Below are positions 8,494 to 14,899 of a stretch of DNA of 31,433 nucleotides, piece after piece. The position numbers and the translations under genes were made by a program. The notes under the pieces were generated by a model. The model had not been told where the DNA came from. It ran no database searches and was given only the letters and a program-made list of their open reading frames with translations. Source of the DNA: a virus. The number at the start of each line of letters is the position of its first letter. Within the stretch, counting starts at the first letter, position 1. Location: positions 1 through 31,433 of the IMG/VR virus record IMGVR_UViG_3300025873_000024; one strand, 5' to 3'.

Positions 8494-8555
8494 TTCGCCA
8501 CCCTTGGGGGCCTGTTCACCCCGTTTATTCTTACATATACTGCTATTACTTTCAT
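8490..8555 (-). CDS. 21-residue leader peptide
   Basis: ATG at 8555 with AAAGAGGCAAGAG directly upstream, one of the strongest ribosome-binding sites in this operon. It encodes MKVIAVYVRINGVNRPPRVA plus a Lys, and its stop overlaps the GTG of the next gene. A peptide of this size may mainly serve to couple translation into the GTG-started gene downstream. Confidence is limited by its length. Confidence 0.4.
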   Translation of the reverse strand: MKVIAVYVRINGVNRPPRVAK

Positions 8556-8577
8556 CTCTTGCCTCTTTCCTTTGCGC

Positions 8578-8787
8578 TTATTTCCCTAAAATCCACTTAT
8601 TGTAAATGTCTTCTGCAATCTCATTTTTCCAATCTTCTCTCCAATAGTAGTTTCCTATTTCGCACGACAATTCCCTCTTAAGGTCCTCAAGGGTTGATTT
8701 TATTCTCTTGTTACCAGTATTAGCAATTGCCATTTCAAGCTCTGCCTTAACTAGTTCTGCCGCTCCTATTTGCTCTTCTTTTGTCAT
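8578..8787 (-). CDS. Hypothetical 69-residue helical protein
   Basis: Starts MTKEEQIGAAELVKAELEMA and is predicted to be almost entirely helical, with Lys/Glu-rich heptads up to about residue 42 and an aromatic C-terminal part (YYWREDW). It overlaps the end of the upstream HTH gene by 41 bases in another frame. The ATG at 8787 has a GGAGAAG site. No recognised family; it may be a partner or modulator of the HTH regulator, purely from its position. Confidence 0.6.
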   Translation of the reverse strand: MTKEEQIGAAELVKAELEMAIANTGNKRIKSTLEDLKRELSCEIGNYYWREDWKNEIAEDIYNKWILGK

Positions 8788-8944
8788 TTTTCTTCTCCAG
8801 TAGGTTACTAATTCTAATTCTAAAAGCCCTCGATATTGGCTTTCCTTCTGTCCACCGATACACTGTGCTTCTGTCGGTGTCCAATCTCCGAGCTACCTCA
8901 GAGATTGTCTTGTATCTATCAATTAACTTTTCAACGTCTGTCAT
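8747..8944 (-). CDS. Small HTH DNA-binding regulator (Cro/YdaS-like)
   Basis: 65 residues: MTDVEKLIDRYKTISEVARR, then LDTDRSTVYRWTEGKPISRAFRIRISNLLEKK. Helix-turn-helix spans about residues 13-34, with the recognition helix around STVYRW; ISRAFRIRISNLL matches the part of YdaS/Cro-like proteins that follows. The C-terminal ~15 residues are basic. It sits directly behind a promoter whose spacer contains the palindrome GTGCAACACTATGCAC, so it could repress its own promoter and the similar one at 10.62 kb. Regulation is inference; the HTH is clear. Confidence 0.8.
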   Translation of the reverse strand: MTDVEKLIDRYKTISEVARRLDTDRSTVYRWTEGKPISRAFRIRISNLLEKKNDKRRANRSGRTS

Positions 8945-8958
8945 ACTCTACACCTTTC

Positions 8959-8998
8959 AATATACTACAATGTGCAACACTATGCACGTTTTATTTTA
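8959..8998 (-). promoter_or_regulatory. Minus-strand promoter A with palindromic operator
   Basis: On the minus strand: an AT-rich element (TAAAATAAAAC), -35 GTGCAT (8987-8982), 17-base spacer, -10 TATATT (8964-8959). The bases between and including the -35 form GTGCA-6-TGCAC (8972-8987), a perfect inverted repeat and likely operator. Drives the HTH gene at 8944 with a very short leader. Closely similar elements are found at 10619 and 15412. Confidence 0.6.
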
Positions 8999-9608
8999 GT
9001 TTCTGCAAAGTTTTTTCTATTTCCTCTTGAAACTCTTCTAATCTCTCGAACATTGTGTCGATGTATTCTTGATCTCTGAAGACTCTTTCAATGTATAATC
9101 TTGATGGGCCTTTTACCCTTGGATCAAACGAAATGAAGTCACACCAGTCCGCCTCTGTAAAGTTGATGTTTCCCTGTACTTGTGGCATGTGCTCCTTTGG
9201 CATCCCCTCAAGCACCGTGTTGATATGTATTGCTGAATTGTAAGGACACTTTACCTCTATGCAGTTTCCCGATGGTCTACCGTCAGGAGATCCCCCTATC
9301 ATTGCAAATTCATGCAGAAGAATAAGCCCAGAAGAGAAAACTAAAACCCCGTTCTTTTCTTCATACTCATCAATTGCATAAGGCTCGTTTTCTGTACCCC
9401 ACTCTAAAGCCTTTCCTGAAATCTCCTTTTGCTCACCTGTGAGAATTTCGCTTATTATTTCGTTGCGATAAGTGAGGGCTGTTTTCCCCCACTTCTCACT
9501 TTTCGCTCTTCCCTTTGTCATTACATCCTTGAACCGTGAAGCCGTAATTTTCCCGAGTCTTGCATTAAACCATTCTGGCGTTCCCTGCTCTGCTTTTACT
9601 TTGTACAT
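8991..9608 (-). CDS. YqaJ-type 5'-3' exonuclease (RecE/lambda Exo-like)
   Basis: 205 residues from the ATG at 9608 (GGTGG upstream; a longer frame begins at 9623). N-terminus EQGTPEWFNARLGKITASRF is the hallmark of YqaJ viral recombinases. It is followed by GKALEWGTENEPYAIDEYE, the catalytic IGGSPDG ... CIEVKCPY (PD-(D/E)xK-type Asp and Glu-x-Lys), then MPQVQGNINFTEADWCDFIS. It resects double-strand ends to make 3' tails for the RecT annealer encoded just upstream, whose end it overlaps by 13 bases. All active-site residues are present. Confidence 0.93.
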   Translation of the reverse strand: MYKVKAEQGTPEWFNARLGKITASRFKDVMTKGRAKSEKWGKTALTYRNEIISEILTGEQKEISGKALEWGTENEPYAIDEYEEKNGVLVFSSGLILLHEFAMIGGSPDGRPSGNCIEVKCPYNSAIHINTVLEGMPKEHMPQVQGNINFTEADWCDFISFDPRVKGPSRLYIERVFRDQEYIDTMFERLEEFQEEIEKTLQKLK

Positions 9609-10363
9609 TGTGCCACCGCCCACGATTTAACTTTATCGTATCTCTTTACTGGTATATTCTCAAGGCTTCCAAACTCTTTTAAAAGGGCCTCTTTTACCTC
9701 TTCATTGACTTCACAAAGCTCGTTGATTTCTACGTATTGTTGATCTGAGATATACTCTGTAAAATCTGTGGTATTAATCGGGCTCACATTTCCGTGTTGA
9801 TCTGGATCTGTAAAATCACTTTCACACTGCACCCCAGAAATGCCAAAGGCTTTTTTAAGGGCGTGAGCTTCTGCAACTTTCTTTATCATCTCTGCGGGGT
9901 GAGTCTTCCATGCACTTTGCCCTTTATTGTACGGCGCAAACTCTACCAGTTCGACAGTAGGCTCTCCACCCTTACGAAATACAACACAGTAAGCTCCTGC
10001 TATTGGCCCACGATCTCCAAAACTAACATTGTGTCTTATTGTATTGTTCGCTACATCAATTTGAAAATCATCATTCTTGCAAACTTCGCACGATCTCAAG
10101 CCGTCAAATAATGGATTCTCCTGAGCCTTCCGAAGAAAGCCGTCTCTACCAGCAAAAACAAGAAGTCTCCCCCCGCTTTTATAACACCAGATTTCTCTAT
10201 TAAAAGGATTCATTCCAACGGATCTACACACGTTCAAAAAGTACCCGAGCTCTGTGGTGCTCGTTCCCTTTGCAACTGTATCTTGCACGACCATAATTTG
10301 ATCTGCATTATACTCACCGTTTACCATTTCGCTTATTCTGTCAAATACTGTTATCTCGCTCAT
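9596..10363 (-). CDS. bet: RecT/Bet single-strand annealing protein
   Basis: 255 residues from the ATG at 10363, selected for the AGAGGAAGAG site; 11 further codons exist upstream. Recognisable Bet/RecT segments: TELGYFLNVCRSVGMNPFNRE, IWCYKSGGRLLVFAGRDGFL, the central CEVCKNDDF region, GAYCVVFRKG, and KTHPAEMIKKVAEAHALKKA with FGISGVQ. It anneals complementary single strands and works with the adjacent YqaJ exonuclease and with SSB and NinG in the same operon. The C-terminal ~65 residues are the usual variable helical tail. Confidence 0.93.
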   Translation of the reverse strand: MSEITVFDRISEMVNGEYNADQIMVVQDTVAKGTSTTELGYFLNVCRSVGMNPFNREIWCYKSGGRLLVFAGRDGFLRKAQENPLFDGLRSCEVCKNDDFQIDVANNTIRHNVSFGDRGPIAGAYCVVFRKGGEPTVELVEFAPYNKGQSAWKTHPAEMIKKVAEAHALKKAFGISGVQCESDFTDPDQHGNVSPINTTDFTEYISDQQYVEINELCEVNEEVKEALLKEFGSLENIPVKRYDKVKSWAVAQCTK

Positions 10364-10377
10364 CTCTTCCTCTTTCC

Positions 10378-10596
10378 TTAATCTACTTCTACACAATTAT
10401 CGTGCACCGTGCACATAAACTCTATTCCATTTATCTCTACTTCAAACTGATTCTCGTTAGTTGCAAAGTGTTCTATCAACAATGCGCACTGGCACTCTAA
10501 ATATTTAAGAGTTATGAAACTATTACAAGCTTCATCAAAATCAAGCTTAATTTCATCAATCAAATTCTCGTAGATTCTATGCTGTACTAGTTCCAT
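10378..10596 (-). CDS. Hypothetical 72-residue protein
   Basis: ATG at 10596 with AAGGGGTG upstream; a GTG at 10602 is a less likely start. Sequence starts MELVQHRIYENLIDEIKLDF and ends in a beta-rich part with CTVHDNCVEVD. It is the first gene behind promoter B and precedes recT by 14 bases, so it leads the recombination operon. It could be a small accessory factor of the recombination module. No family recognised. Confidence 0.7.
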   Translation of the reverse strand: MELVQHRIYENLIDEIKLDFDEACNSFITLKYLECQCALLIEHFATNENQFEVEINGIEFMCTVHDNCVEVD

Positions 10597-10618
10597 GCTC
10601 ACCCCTTTCCTTTCCTAC

Positions 10619-10660
10619 AATATACTACATTGTGCAACGTATGCAATGTTTTATTTTACT
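10619..10660 (-). promoter_or_regulatory. Minus-strand promoter B (same family as A and C)
   Basis: On the minus strand: AGTAAAATAAAAC, -35 TTGCAT (10646-10641), 16-base spacer, -10 TATATT (10624-10619). The stretch TACTACATTGTGCAAC differs from promoter A at one base, and the near-palindrome TTGCA...TGCAC covers the -35 and spacer. Likely drives the 10596 gene, recT and the exonuclease, and is probably bound by the same regulator as promoter A. Confidence 0.6.
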
Positions 10661-10672
10661 TTGGGGCTATTT

Positions 10673-10834
10673 TTATTTCTTCCACACTATCACAGCTATA
10701 AAAAGGCCGTATGTAAATGTAAAAAGAAGCACCATAAAAACCTCAACACGTGGATCTTTGCTTATGGCTGTATATGCAAACGCAGGAGACAGGCACACCA
10801 ACACAACAAATACCATAACTGCAATAACACTCAC
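10673..10834 (-). CDS. Small two-helix membrane protein
   Basis: 53 residues from a GTG at 10834 with GAGGGGAAG upstream; the frame is open further upstream but would then overlap the preceding gene and start with a basic, unlikely segment. Two hydrophobic helices: about residues 3-22 (IAVMVFVVLVCLSPAFAY) and 32-50 (VFMVLLFTFTYGLFIAVIVW), with a basic end. Membrane protein of unknown role at the end of the replication operon. Confidence 0.6.
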   Translation of the reverse strand: MSVIAVMVFVVLVCLSPAFAYTAISKDPRVEVFMVLLFTFTYGLFIAVIVWKK

Positions 10835-10863
10835 TTCTTCCCCTCTTTCCGTTCTTTGTCGTT

Positions 10864-11154
10864 CTAGAATGGCATATCCTCGTTCAGCGGACTTGCATAT
10901 TTTTCTTTGTACTTGAGTTCCCTTTGCCTGTCTTGCTCTTTGACGCACTGCTCACTGTTGTTGCACTCATAAATTTTAAAATATTCAATACCTATCTGGT
11001 TTTCGTCCTCGTCGTATCTCGGTAGCCTTCCAGAAATAAACCCTGCAAGCTCTCCTTTTTTAATTGTCCTTTCGCAATATGTACACTTGTGCTCTTTTCT
11101 CACCTTAACTTGTGGTAACCCTTCCCAGTATCCATTATCATCCATTATTGTCAT
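10864..11154 (-). CDS. Hypothetical 96-residue Cys-containing protein
   Basis: ATG at 11154 with an excellent AGGAGG site. KCTYCERTIKKGELAGFISG at residues ~23-42 contains CxxC, followed by a beta-type middle part, YECNNSEQC (second Cys pair) and a charged helix. This looks like a small treble-clef zinc fold found in many phage proteins of unknown role. It ends EDMPF, an acidic tip ending in Phe reminiscent of the SSB tail. It follows the DnaC-like gene by 9 bases. Confidence 0.75.
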   Translation of the reverse strand: MTIMDDNGYWEGLPQVKVRKEHKCTYCERTIKKGELAGFISGRLPRYDEDENQIGIEYFKIYECNNSEQCVKEQDRQRELKYKEKYASPLNEDMPF

Positions 11155-11163
11155 ACTTTCCTC

Positions 11164-11742
11164 CTATTGTGCCCTATGGCTTGAATCTTTAAACTTAATA
11201 AACCCGCCTGATTCTCTTATTCTATCCATGATCGAAGGCCCTAAAACATTGCCCATATTTTCAATTGAATCATTGGTAATTATTATGGTTGGTTTCCGAT
11301 CATCATAACGCCTGTCGATAATGTGATCTAATACTCTATTCTCAAACTCAGTATCTCCACGAACTTCAAAAGCATCCATTACTAAAAGATGAGGTTTGAT
11401 AAATCTTTCAATCTCTTCTTGCTCTGTGGTGGTTGAGTTTCGGTTGTTCCCGTTTCTAATTGAGAGGAAGATATCAAAGGCTTTCGTGTAGAGTGCAGGC
11501 TTCTTGAGATTCTGGCAACAGTGACCGATTGCACATGCAGAGCTTTGAGTTTTCCCACTTCCACGAGTTCCTAATACGATGCAGATTCCGCCCGCAGTTA
11601 CTGACTCTTTTACTTTGTTGTGACTCTCTAACCATTGAGGGCTATTATTATCGGTTACTCTAAAAGATTTATGCCTCTTAGGAATACAAGCACGATCATA
11701 TAAAACACTTGTGTTTATTCCTGTGAAATCTGGTTCACTCAT
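11164..11742 (-). CDS. DnaC/IstB-like AAA+ ATPase, helicase loader
   Basis: 192 residues. Walker A GTRGSGKT lies at about residues 58-65 (GICIVLGTRGSGKTQSSACA) and a Walker-B-type strand at HLLVMDAFEV, where the usual DE is DA. A sensor-1-like strand is TIIITNDS, and an RI/Arg-finger region is IMDRIRESG near residue 175. Shorter than DnaC, but the order and spacing fit helicase loaders. Together with the replisome organizer just upstream (4-base overlap) it would load a host replicative helicase at the phage origin; no phage helicase is seen in the window. Confidence 0.85.
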   Translation of the reverse strand: MSEPDFTGINTSVLYDRACIPKRHKSFRVTDNNSPQWLESHNKVKESVTAGGICIVLGTRGSGKTQSSACAIGHCCQNLKKPALYTKAFDIFLSIRNGNNRNSTTTEQEEIERFIKPHLLVMDAFEVRGDTEFENRVLDHIIDRRYDDRKPTIIITNDSIENMGNVLGPSIMDRIRESGGFIKFKDSSHRAQ

Positions 11743-12449
11743 AGCATCATTTCCTCGTAATTTGGTTGTGGCTCTTGAAATTGATTGTCAAGTTTGGCCT
11801 GTCTTCGATTCTGGGGGCTCTGCGGTGCGTTATTTGAGCCGTAATTGTTCTTAGCCCACTTTCGTATGGCTAAATTGAAATCTTTGTATTTATACCCCTT
11901 CATTTGAATCCCCTCATCTACTAAAGTGATTAAGTCTTTTAGGTTTGGGAAATCTTTGCTTAACTTTTCATATTGTTTATCAGTTAGAAGAACATTTTTG
12001 TATTCGCCGTATTTGTGGCGTATATCTTTTTTACTCTTATCTAAACTACTCTTAACTGAACTAACCTTAACTATACTGGGTTTACCGTTGGTTGCCATTT
12101 GGTTGCCATTTGGTTGCGGGGCTTGATATTCAATGACTTGCAACTGCTGTTTTTCTTCTTGGTGAATTGTTGGAGTAAAACGGTCTTTTCTTAGTTGGTT
12201 GTGCTTGGCCCAATCTAAAATCACTATCACGCCACTTTCAAACCCTTGAATAAAACCTTTGCCAAGTAATATTTTGAGGTCGTCAGGTGATGCTCCTACG
12301 CTTCTCTGTATTCTATTTGGCGAAGAGACAAAGCCCTCATCATCTGCATTGATTCCAAGATGGAAAAATAAAGCCTGTGAAGAAGTGGGCATATCAAGAA
12401 ACTTGTCAGAACTTACTAGTTCTTTATGAAACATTCTTCTTTGTGCCAT
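11739..12449 (-). CDS. Replisome organizer / replication initiator (DnaD-like)
   Basis: 236 residues. The N-terminus (residues 3-100) matches phage replisome organizers: RMFHKELVSSDKFLDMPTSS, then ALFFHLGINADDEGFV and a winged-helix-type region ending VIVILDWAKHNQLRKDRFTP. A polar linker with QPNGNQMATNG leads to a DnaD-like C-terminal domain (residues ~150-215: TDKQYEKLSKDFPNLKDLI ... DFNLAIRKWAKNNYG). It starts in a TAATG overlap. The short repeated bases around 12095-12125 encode the linker and could also be an origin candidate, as origins often lie inside the initiator gene. Confidence 0.85.
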   Translation of the reverse strand: MAQRRMFHKELVSSDKFLDMPTSSQALFFHLGINADDEGFVSSPNRIQRSVGASPDDLKILLGKGFIQGFESGVIVILDWAKHNQLRKDRFTPTIHQEEKQQLQVIEYQAPQPNGNQMATNGKPSIVKVSSVKSSLDKSKKDIRHKYGEYKNVLLTDKQYEKLSKDFPNLKDLITLVDEGIQMKGYKYKDFNLAIRKWAKNNYGSNNAPQSPQNRRQAKLDNQFQEPQPNYEEMML

Positions 12450-12652
12450 TAGTCATCCTTTCTTTCCCATGCTGACATTCTCACTAGGCAATCATGTGCC
12501 TTGTACTTTAAAAGAACCCCCGTTTGAGGCTCTTCGGTCGAGCAAATATCGTCTAGAGTCTCTATTGCCATAGCTGTCAGCCTTATATACATTTTAAGCT
12601 TGTTTTTGAGGATCTCATTTTGGACGCTTAAGTCCACTGGTGTAGTACTCAT
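12449..12652 (-). CDS. Hypothetical 67-residue protein in the replication operon
   Basis: ATG at 12652 overlaps the upstream RHH gene's stop (ATGA) and its TAA overlaps the initiator's ATG (TAATG). Helical protein: LSVQNEILKNKLKMYIRLTA, then MAIETLDDICSTEEP, and a C-terminal segment with HDCLVRMSAWERKDD. No recognised family. Its exact placement between an RHH regulator and the replication initiator suggests a role in replication. Confidence 0.7.
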   Translation of the reverse strand: MSTTPVDLSVQNEILKNKLKMYIRLTAMAIETLDDICSTEEPQTGVLLKYKAHDCLVRMSAWERKDD

Positions 12653-12774
12653 TTCTGCACATCCTTAATCAATAACATTCTAATGTAAGCCGTAGGAGTC
12701 AAGCCGAGTTCTTTGGCCTTCTCTTTGACGCTGATTAATAAATCTGGTTTTAAACTCAATAAAAACTTAGCCAT
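12649..12774 (-). CDS. Ribbon-helix-helix (Arc/CopG-type) regulator, 41 residues
   Basis: MAKFLLSLKPDLLISVKEKA, then KELGLTPTAYIRMLLIKDVQ: a beta strand (residues 3-8) followed by two helices with the LGLTPTAYIRMLL turn typical of RHH domains. ATG at 12774 with AGAGG 7 bases upstream. It is the first gene behind a promoter carrying the perfect palindrome AAAAGTATATACTTTT, so it is likely autoregulated. The gene heads the initiator/helicase-loader operon and so could set the timing of replication. Confidence 0.75.
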   Translation of the reverse strand: MAKFLLSLKPDLLISVKEKAKELGLTPTAYIRMLLIKDVQK

Positions 12775-12791
12775 ATTATACCTCTTTCGTA

Positions 12792-12833
12792 TTATTAATA
12801 TATATGATTGTGATATCAAAAGTATATACTTTT
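12792..12833 (-). promoter_or_regulatory. Promoter and 16-bp palindromic operator for the replication operon
   Basis: On the minus strand: -35 TTGATA, 17-base spacer, -10 AATAAT. Immediately upstream and touching the -35 is AAAAGTATATACTTTT (12818-12833), a perfect palindrome suited to a dimer or tetramer of RHH protein. The first gene behind it encodes such a protein. Confidence 0.6.
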
Positions 12834-12845
12834 ATGTTTTGGCAA

Positions 12846-12876
12846 ATAAAAAGGGGCCTACCGCCAAGTAAGGCCC
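12846..12876 (-). terminator. Rho-independent terminator, minus strand
   Basis: Minus strand: GGGCCT stem, 11-base loop, AGGCCC, then a T-rich run (CCTTTTTATTT). Lies 6 bases past the stop of the HTH gene at 12883 and ends that operon before the promoter of the replication operon. Confidence 0.7.
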
Positions 12877-12882
12877 ACTTAT

Positions 12883-13092
12883 TTAAAGCTCCTGATTAAT
12901 TGAATATTCCATATACCACTTATCACCCCTTGAAACCTTCTCACGCCTTACCACATACCCAAGGCGTCCGATGTCGTATATTCTTGCCGCTAATCTCATG
13001 CAACTAAATAGGCTAAGTGCCTTTAGTGCTGTTATTGTGTTTCCTGATTGCAGGTAGTTTAGTATCTTCCTTGTCTGTGGTTCTCTACTCAT
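12883..13092 (-). CDS. Winged-HTH DNA-binding protein (HTH_39-like)
   Basis: 69 residues: RKILNYLQSGNTITALKALS, then LFSCMRLAARIYDIGRLGYV, then the wing KVSRGDKWYMEYSI. This matches the small phage winged-helix family in which the second helix reads rLaarIyDLrrlGy. Probably DNA-binding, possibly controlling early transcription. ATG at 13092 follows the 77-residue gene by 11 bases and the gene is closed by a terminator. Confidence 0.8.
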   Translation of the reverse strand: MSREPQTRKILNYLQSGNTITALKALSLFSCMRLAARIYDIGRLGYVVRREKVSRGDKWYMEYSINQEL

Positions 13093-13103
13093 TTGTTTTG
13101 CTC

Positions 13104-13337
13104 CTAAATTGATGTTTCAATGATTTTAACCCTGTAATCTAGTGTAGCGTAGACTTTACACCCGCCTATTTCTGTTCCTATTGATATGTGGTGTTTATTG
13201 GACCATAGTTTTTCATACACCTCATAAACAACCTCTTTATCAGTGTTTACTATAGTTTCCCCTATTGACAACTCTCTTGGGAATGGGAATCTTACGCTCT
13301 CGAAGATATCATCTTCGTACAAGACAATTTCATACAT
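13104..13337 (-). CDS. Hypothetical 77-residue protein behind a structured leader
   Basis: Start taken at the ATG at 13337 with GGAG 6 bases upstream; the frame continues four codons to 13349. Begins MYEIVLYEDDIFESVRFPFP and is beta-rich, with an end reading VYATLDYRVKIIETSI. Its ribosome-binding site lies just behind a long RNA structure ending in a T-run (13352-13497), so its expression may be controlled by attenuation or RNA binding. No family recognised. Confidence 0.7.
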   Translation of the reverse strand: MYEIVLYEDDIFESVRFPFPRELSIGETIVNTDKEVVYEVYEKLWSNKHHISIGTEIGGCKVYATLDYRVKIIETSI

Positions 13338-13351
13338 ATTTTTCTCCATAA

Positions 13352-13497
13352 AACAAAAAACCGCTCATTCAAGTAGGGGCTGAGAGTGCCTTGTGCGGAC
13401 ATTATAACGCACAACCTACCTGAATAAACGGTTTGTATATTCAATTTTAAATAATGTCTTTTTCAAAAGCGCAGGGCTCTCACCTCCTGCACTCTCT
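13352..13497 (-). ncRNA. Structured leader RNA with possible pseudoknot and attenuator
   Basis: On the minus strand a stem pairs CCTAC(C)TGAAT/AAACGG elements (13415-13434) with GTAGG(A)ATTCA/AAACCG elements (13358-13377) and is followed by GGTTTTTTGTTTT, like an intrinsic terminator. Inside it is TTGTGCG/CGCACAA (13391-13397 with 13408-13414). GAGAGTGC at 13382-13389 is fully complementary to GCACTCTC at 13489-13496, which lies outside the stem, so the two pairings cross. A fourth hairpin GCAGG/CCTGC is near 13471-13490. It sits between the stop at 13541 and the gene at 13337. No known RNA family is recognised. Confidence 0.6.
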
Positions 13498-13540
13498 TAA
13501 TATAGTCTAATTACTGTTGTATTGCAAGGATTAAAGAACT

Positions 13541-13753
13541 TTATATTAAGCAATACGCCAACACAACCCCACTTAGCGAACCAAGCACTAAGTACCATGC
13601 CAATACAAAAGGCACTACGCCCTCTTTAAGCAGTAGACAGTCTCTTACAAATGGAATTTCATATATTGCATCTTGTGCCAGCGTGTAGAGAAAGCATATA
13701 AAACACATTACCCCATGCCCCACCATCATTATACTTAAGTCAGTGTCACTCAT
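13541..13753 (-). CDS. Small membrane protein, two to three helices
   Basis: 70 residues starting MSDTDLSIMMVGHGVMCFIC. Hydrophobic helices about residues 7-26 and 46-69 (VVPFVLAWYLVLGSLSGVVL), with a polar centre containing VRDCLLLKEG. No signal peptide cleavage site or known motif. It follows the 146-residue gene by 1 base. Could be a holin-like or superinfection protein, but nothing beyond membrane location can be supported. Confidence 0.65.
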   Translation of the reverse strand: MSDTDLSIMMVGHGVMCFICFLYTLAQDAIYEIPFVRDCLLLKEGVVPFVLAWYLVLGSLSGVVLAYCLI

Positions 13754-13754
13754 T

Positions 13755-14195
13755 TTAGCCCTTATTTTCTTTAATTAAAATTTCCCACCTGTTATTTTTT
13801 ACAGCTCTTTTTTCTTCTTCAGTTGGATTTGATCCCACAAACTCATCAATGCGCATTTTAGCAGCAACAGAAAGAGCACTGTGGGAATATTTGCTATTTT
13901 CATAAATTCGCATTAAATCAAAAAGAGTTATTCCTTTTATTACATCTATGCGCATGTTTACTATGTCCATGTGCGAGAAGCCCTCAAACTCAACATTTAC
14001 TTTTCCGTAATATTCGCATGTTTCCTTTTTGAACTTAATAAGGTCCTTAATTGTTGGATATATAGACCACTCGTGCACTTCTCCTTTGTGTGTTTTAATA
14101 TTAGCTCTGCATATAAAAGATATTTCACATTTACTTTTTTTGCTAAGCTTAATCTCTTTTTCTACATGTTCAAATATGCTCGTTGTTTCATTCAT
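13755..14195 (-). CDS. Hypothetical 146-residue protein
   Basis: Begins MNETTSIFEHVEKEIKLSKK; soluble, with a beta-rich first half (CEISFICRANIKTHKGEVHE, then EWSIYPTIKDLIKF) and a helical second half (SALSVAAKMRIDEFV ... EEEKRAVKNNRWEIL). Notably AT-richer than its neighbours. The motif CEISF also occurs at the start of the next protein upstream (14199-14384), perhaps by chance. No family recognised. Confidence 0.65.
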   Translation of the reverse strand: MNETTSIFEHVEKEIKLSKKSKCEISFICRANIKTHKGEVHEWSIYPTIKDLIKFKKETCEYYGKVNVEFEGFSHMDIVNMRIDVIKGITLFDLMRIYENSKYSHSALSVAAKMRIDEFVGSNPTEEEKRAVKNNRWEILIKENKG

Positions 14196-14198
14196 CTC

Positions 14199-14384
14199 TT
14201 ACACCTCCTTAATTGATTGTATTGCCTCTTGAATGGCTTGTTTGTTTGTGCAGTCTAACCCTAGTCTATGAATACACCTGTCTTTGAAGTGTTGGCCTTC
14301 TGAGCCCTCCTCTGTGAAGTGCTTACAGTTCTTTGGAGCTCCGGAGCATGAGAAACTTATCTCACAATTACTTTCTTGATTCAT
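14199..14384 (-). CDS. Hypothetical 61-residue Cys-rich protein
   Basis: ATG at 14384 with AGGA upstream. Five Cys after the N-terminus: NCEISFSCSG, KNCKHFTEEG, DRCIHRLGLDC, then a helix (NKQAIQEAIQSI). This CxxxxxC ... C ... C ... C layout resembles small iron-sulfur or zinc phage proteins. It is one of a run of Cys-rich small proteins encoded from 14.2 to 15.4 kb. Confidence 0.65.
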   Translation of the reverse strand: MNQESNCEISFSCSGAPKNCKHFTEEGSEGQHFKDRCIHRLGLDCTNKQAIQEAIQSIKEV

Positions 14385-14395
14385 TCTTGATTATC

Positions 14396-14572
14396 CTAGT
14401 CTAATGCGTTAATGATTCGGCTGTAGAACTCACAGCACTTCTTGATTGTCTCTGTTTGGTAGTATCCCTCTTCGTATCTTGGGTACTGCTCTTTAATGTA
14501 TTCTATGGCGTGGTCATAATCACATGTTTCAATGAATGCCGCTAGTGCTATATCAATTTGTTCCTTGCTCAT
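14396..14572 (-). CDS. Hypothetical 58-residue protein
   Basis: ATG at 14572 with AAAGAGGAAGA upstream; the frame is open further but that would run deeper into the preceding gene. MSKEQIDIALAAFIETCDYD, then HAIEYIKEQYPRYEEGYYQT, then a helix with KKCCEFYSRI. Helical and acidic, with a Cys pair near the end. No recognised family. Confidence 0.65.
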   Translation of the reverse strand: MSKEQIDIALAAFIETCDYDHAIEYIKEQYPRYEEGYYQTETIKKCCEFYSRIINALD

Positions 14573-14726
14573 TCTTCCTCTTTCCTTTGTATCTATCAAT
14601 TCTGTTCATTTTCTCAAAGCAGTATTGAAACATTGCTGTATCACACTGCTCAAAACATTCCATATTGTCTAGCCTGCCTTTGGTGCATCCTTCTTTCCAG
14701 TAGATGCAAGCTCTTTTATCATACAT
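14553..14726 (-). CDS. 57-residue Cys-rich protein overlapping both neighbours
   Basis: ATG at 14726. MYDKRACIYWKEGCTKGRLD, then NMECFEQCDTAMFQYCFEKM, then a basic tail. Six Cys in a spacing similar to the neighbouring Cys-rich proteins. It overlaps the end of the 14669-14899 gene by 58 bases and the start of the 14396-14572 gene by 20 bases, each in a different frame. The Cys pattern supports it as real; the overlap lowers confidence. Confidence 0.5.
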   Translation of the reverse strand: MYDKRACIYWKEGCTKGRLDNMECFEQCDTAMFQYCFEKMNRIDRYKGKRKNEQGTN

Positions 14727-14899
14727 CTATACTTTGCCCCCTTGTCCTCTTTTACTTGCGTCACACACGTTATTGAGGCACTGCTCAAAAGTTCGCCTAA
14801 ACACCGCTTTTCTCTTTTTCCTCCGTAGTAACAACCGTCTGTTGCTCTTTGGCTGTTACATTTCCCGCCTTCGTAGTTTGTACATTGTGTGTAAGTCAT
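14669..14899 (-). CDS. Hypothetical 76-residue Cys-rich protein
   Basis: ATG at 14899 with AGAGG 5 bases upstream. Cys positions in CTNYEGGKCNSQRATDGCYY, KRCLGELL, then TCVTQVKEDKGAKYRC. CxxYxxGxC...CxY...C recalls small phage zinc or disulfide proteins of unknown function. The last ~20 residues are basic and lie in the part overlapped by the next gene. Confidence 0.65.
   Translation of the reverse strand: MTYTQCTNYEGGKCNSQRATDGCYYGGKREKRCLGELLSSASITCVTQVKEDKGAKYRCMIKELASTGKKDAPKAG

Noticed and set aside
12095-12125. Short direct repeat (TTGGTTGCCATTTGG) as a possible origin iteron
   Set aside because: Only two overlapping copies, and they encode the polar linker of the initiator; not enough to call an origin, though the location would suit one.
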